DNA from: an uncultured Devosia sp.
Lineage (GTDB): Bacteria; Pseudomonadota; Alphaproteobacteria; Rhizobiales; Devosiaceae
DNA: 64,000 nt
Assembly (NCBI RefSeq): GCF_946479885.1
Contig: NZ_CAMLHM010000006.1
Span: 1 to 64,000, forward strand
Reading direction: 5' to 3'
Positions 63,563 through 64,000 of the stretch are shown here, one piece after another. The translations under genes and the position numbers were made by a program. The notes beneath the pieces are model-generated. The model was given only the letters and a program-made list of their open reading frames with translations. It was not told where the DNA came from and made no database searches. Position 1 is the first letter of the stretch. Every line of letters starts with the position of its first letter.

Positions 63563-63850
63563 CTAGTGCAGCGTCGCCAGGCCCAGATTCTTGTCGCCCA
63601 GCCACTCGACCACGGCATCTTCCGTGTCGGTGACCAGCAGCGGCGTGCCGTCGGCAGACATGACCAGCTGATATTCGGTCATCGCGTCGAATTCGGCATC
63701 GTGGATCATCATCGACAGCACGGCGCCGCGCACCGGCCGCACATAGGCAACCGCGTCGCCCCCCAGGGCGGCGAACTGCGCGCTGGTGAGCGCCTTGAGG
63801 GGATGGGTCAGCGCTTCGGCTGCGGCCTCGTTGTTACGTTTTTCAAACAT
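63563..63850 (-). CDS. DUF1150 family protein
   Basis: 95 residues. The family core is LTSAQFAALGGDAVAYVRPV, then LVMSADGTPLLVTDTEDAVV. The family is typical of alphaproteobacteria and usually follows an hsp20 gene, as here. Function is unknown; co-transcription with a small heat-shock protein suggests a stress role. The gap to the hsp20 stop is 15 bases. Confidence 0.92.
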   Translation of the reverse strand: MFEKRNNEAAAEALTHPLKALTSAQFAALGGDAVAYVRPVRGAVLSMMIHDAEFDAMTEYQLVMSADGTPLLVTDTEDAVVEWLGDKNLGLATLH

Positions 63851-63865
63851 TTGTCGGCCCTTTCC

Positions 63866-64000
63866 TCATATTGAGCGAATGTCGATACGTCGGGCGATCT
63901 TCTGCGTTTTGGGACGCTCTACAGCAACAACGAGCATACCATGCCCTAAAGTTGCATCATTGACGATCATCCCATCGGCCAGAAGAAAGCTCCGCTGGAA
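63866..64000 (-). CDS. Hsp20/alpha-crystallin small heat-shock protein, truncated by the window edge
   Basis: The last 44 residues are visible: FQRSFLLADGMIVNDATLGH, then GMLVVAVERP and a basic KTQKIARRIDIRSI end. FxRSFxLAD...GxLxVxVxRP is the end of the alpha-crystallin domain of IbpA-type proteins; the usual C-terminal I-x-I is present as IDI. It holds unfolded proteins for refolding. It is followed by DUF1150. Confidence 0.9.
   Translation of the reverse strand, partial: FQRSFLLADGMIVNDATLGHGMLVVAVERPKTQKIARRIDIRSI

Overview
The window is a GC-rich, densely coded, mostly core chromosomal segment of an alphaproteobacterium. Several conserved alphaproteobacterial neighbourhoods are present: addB-addA next to a nucleotidyltransferase; trpF-trpB-trpA-accD-folC; ihfB/sppA/rpsA/cmk/aroA; tsaB-rimI-fur-plsC; lptC-lptA-lptB-rpoN-hpf-ptsN; and DUF1150-hsp20. 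The TIGR02300 'FYDLN' acidic protein and the short palindromic repeats between genes also fit Hyphomicrobiales. A Devosia-like organism is my best guess from general similarity. It is an inference, not a search result.

Layout. 1-8430 (+): an operon for reductive pyrimidine (or hydantoin/ureide) breakdown, with a 5'-truncated malonate/methylmalonate-semialdehyde dehydrogenase, an N-carbamoyl-amino-acid hydrolase, dihydropyrimidinase and an NMT1/THI5-type ABC importer. A DUF559 nuclease-like gene sits inside it, bounded by inverted repeats. 8480-9700 (+): two very small membrane peptides around a multi-TM protein, behind a candidate general-stress promoter. 9700-21100 (-): two thioredoxins, AddA/AddB, a MurU-like nucleotidyltransferase, a KefF/MdaB-like flavoprotein, and a GntR-ABC exporter operon with a clear palindromic operator. 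21200-29500 (mostly +): CutC, AqpZ, FhuF-like reductase, SH3 protein (-), 2-hydroxyacid dehydrogenase, RbfA-TruB and a GH3 glycosidase. 29700-44600 (-): FolC, a chemoreceptor, AccD, TrpA/B/F, LapA-like, IHF-beta, SppA, GNAT, ribosomal protein S1, Cmk and an AroA-like protein. 44750-48000: FYDLN protein, tRNA-Ala(GGC), GIY-YIG protein, and a secreted trypsin-like/astacin-like protease pair. 48000-55750: an HtrA-like protein without its catalytic triad, a YcaQ-type glycosylase, SDR, PncB, PlsC, Fur-family regulator, RimI and TsaB. 55900-64000: Lnt, RNase D, LptCAB, RpoN, HPF, PtsN, DUF1150 and a truncated Hsp20.

The most notable observations are these. (1) The protein in the aroA position before cmk-rpsA is a full-length class II EPSP-synthase homologue in which most catalytic and substrate-binding residues are replaced. 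(2) The DUF559 gene is enclosed by long inverted repeats of the same family scattered through the window as paired palindromes (REPIN-like). (3) An HtrA-like cytosolic protein has lost His, Asp and Ser. (4) A Tat-exported astacin-like metalloprotease overlaps a trypsin-like protease gene near a tRNA. (5) rpoN is preceded by a perfect GG-N10-GC sigma-54 promoter. (6) The GntR-ABC operon has a 10-bp perfect inverted-repeat operator over its -10 element. No CRISPR array, prophage, IS transposase or plasmid functions were seen.
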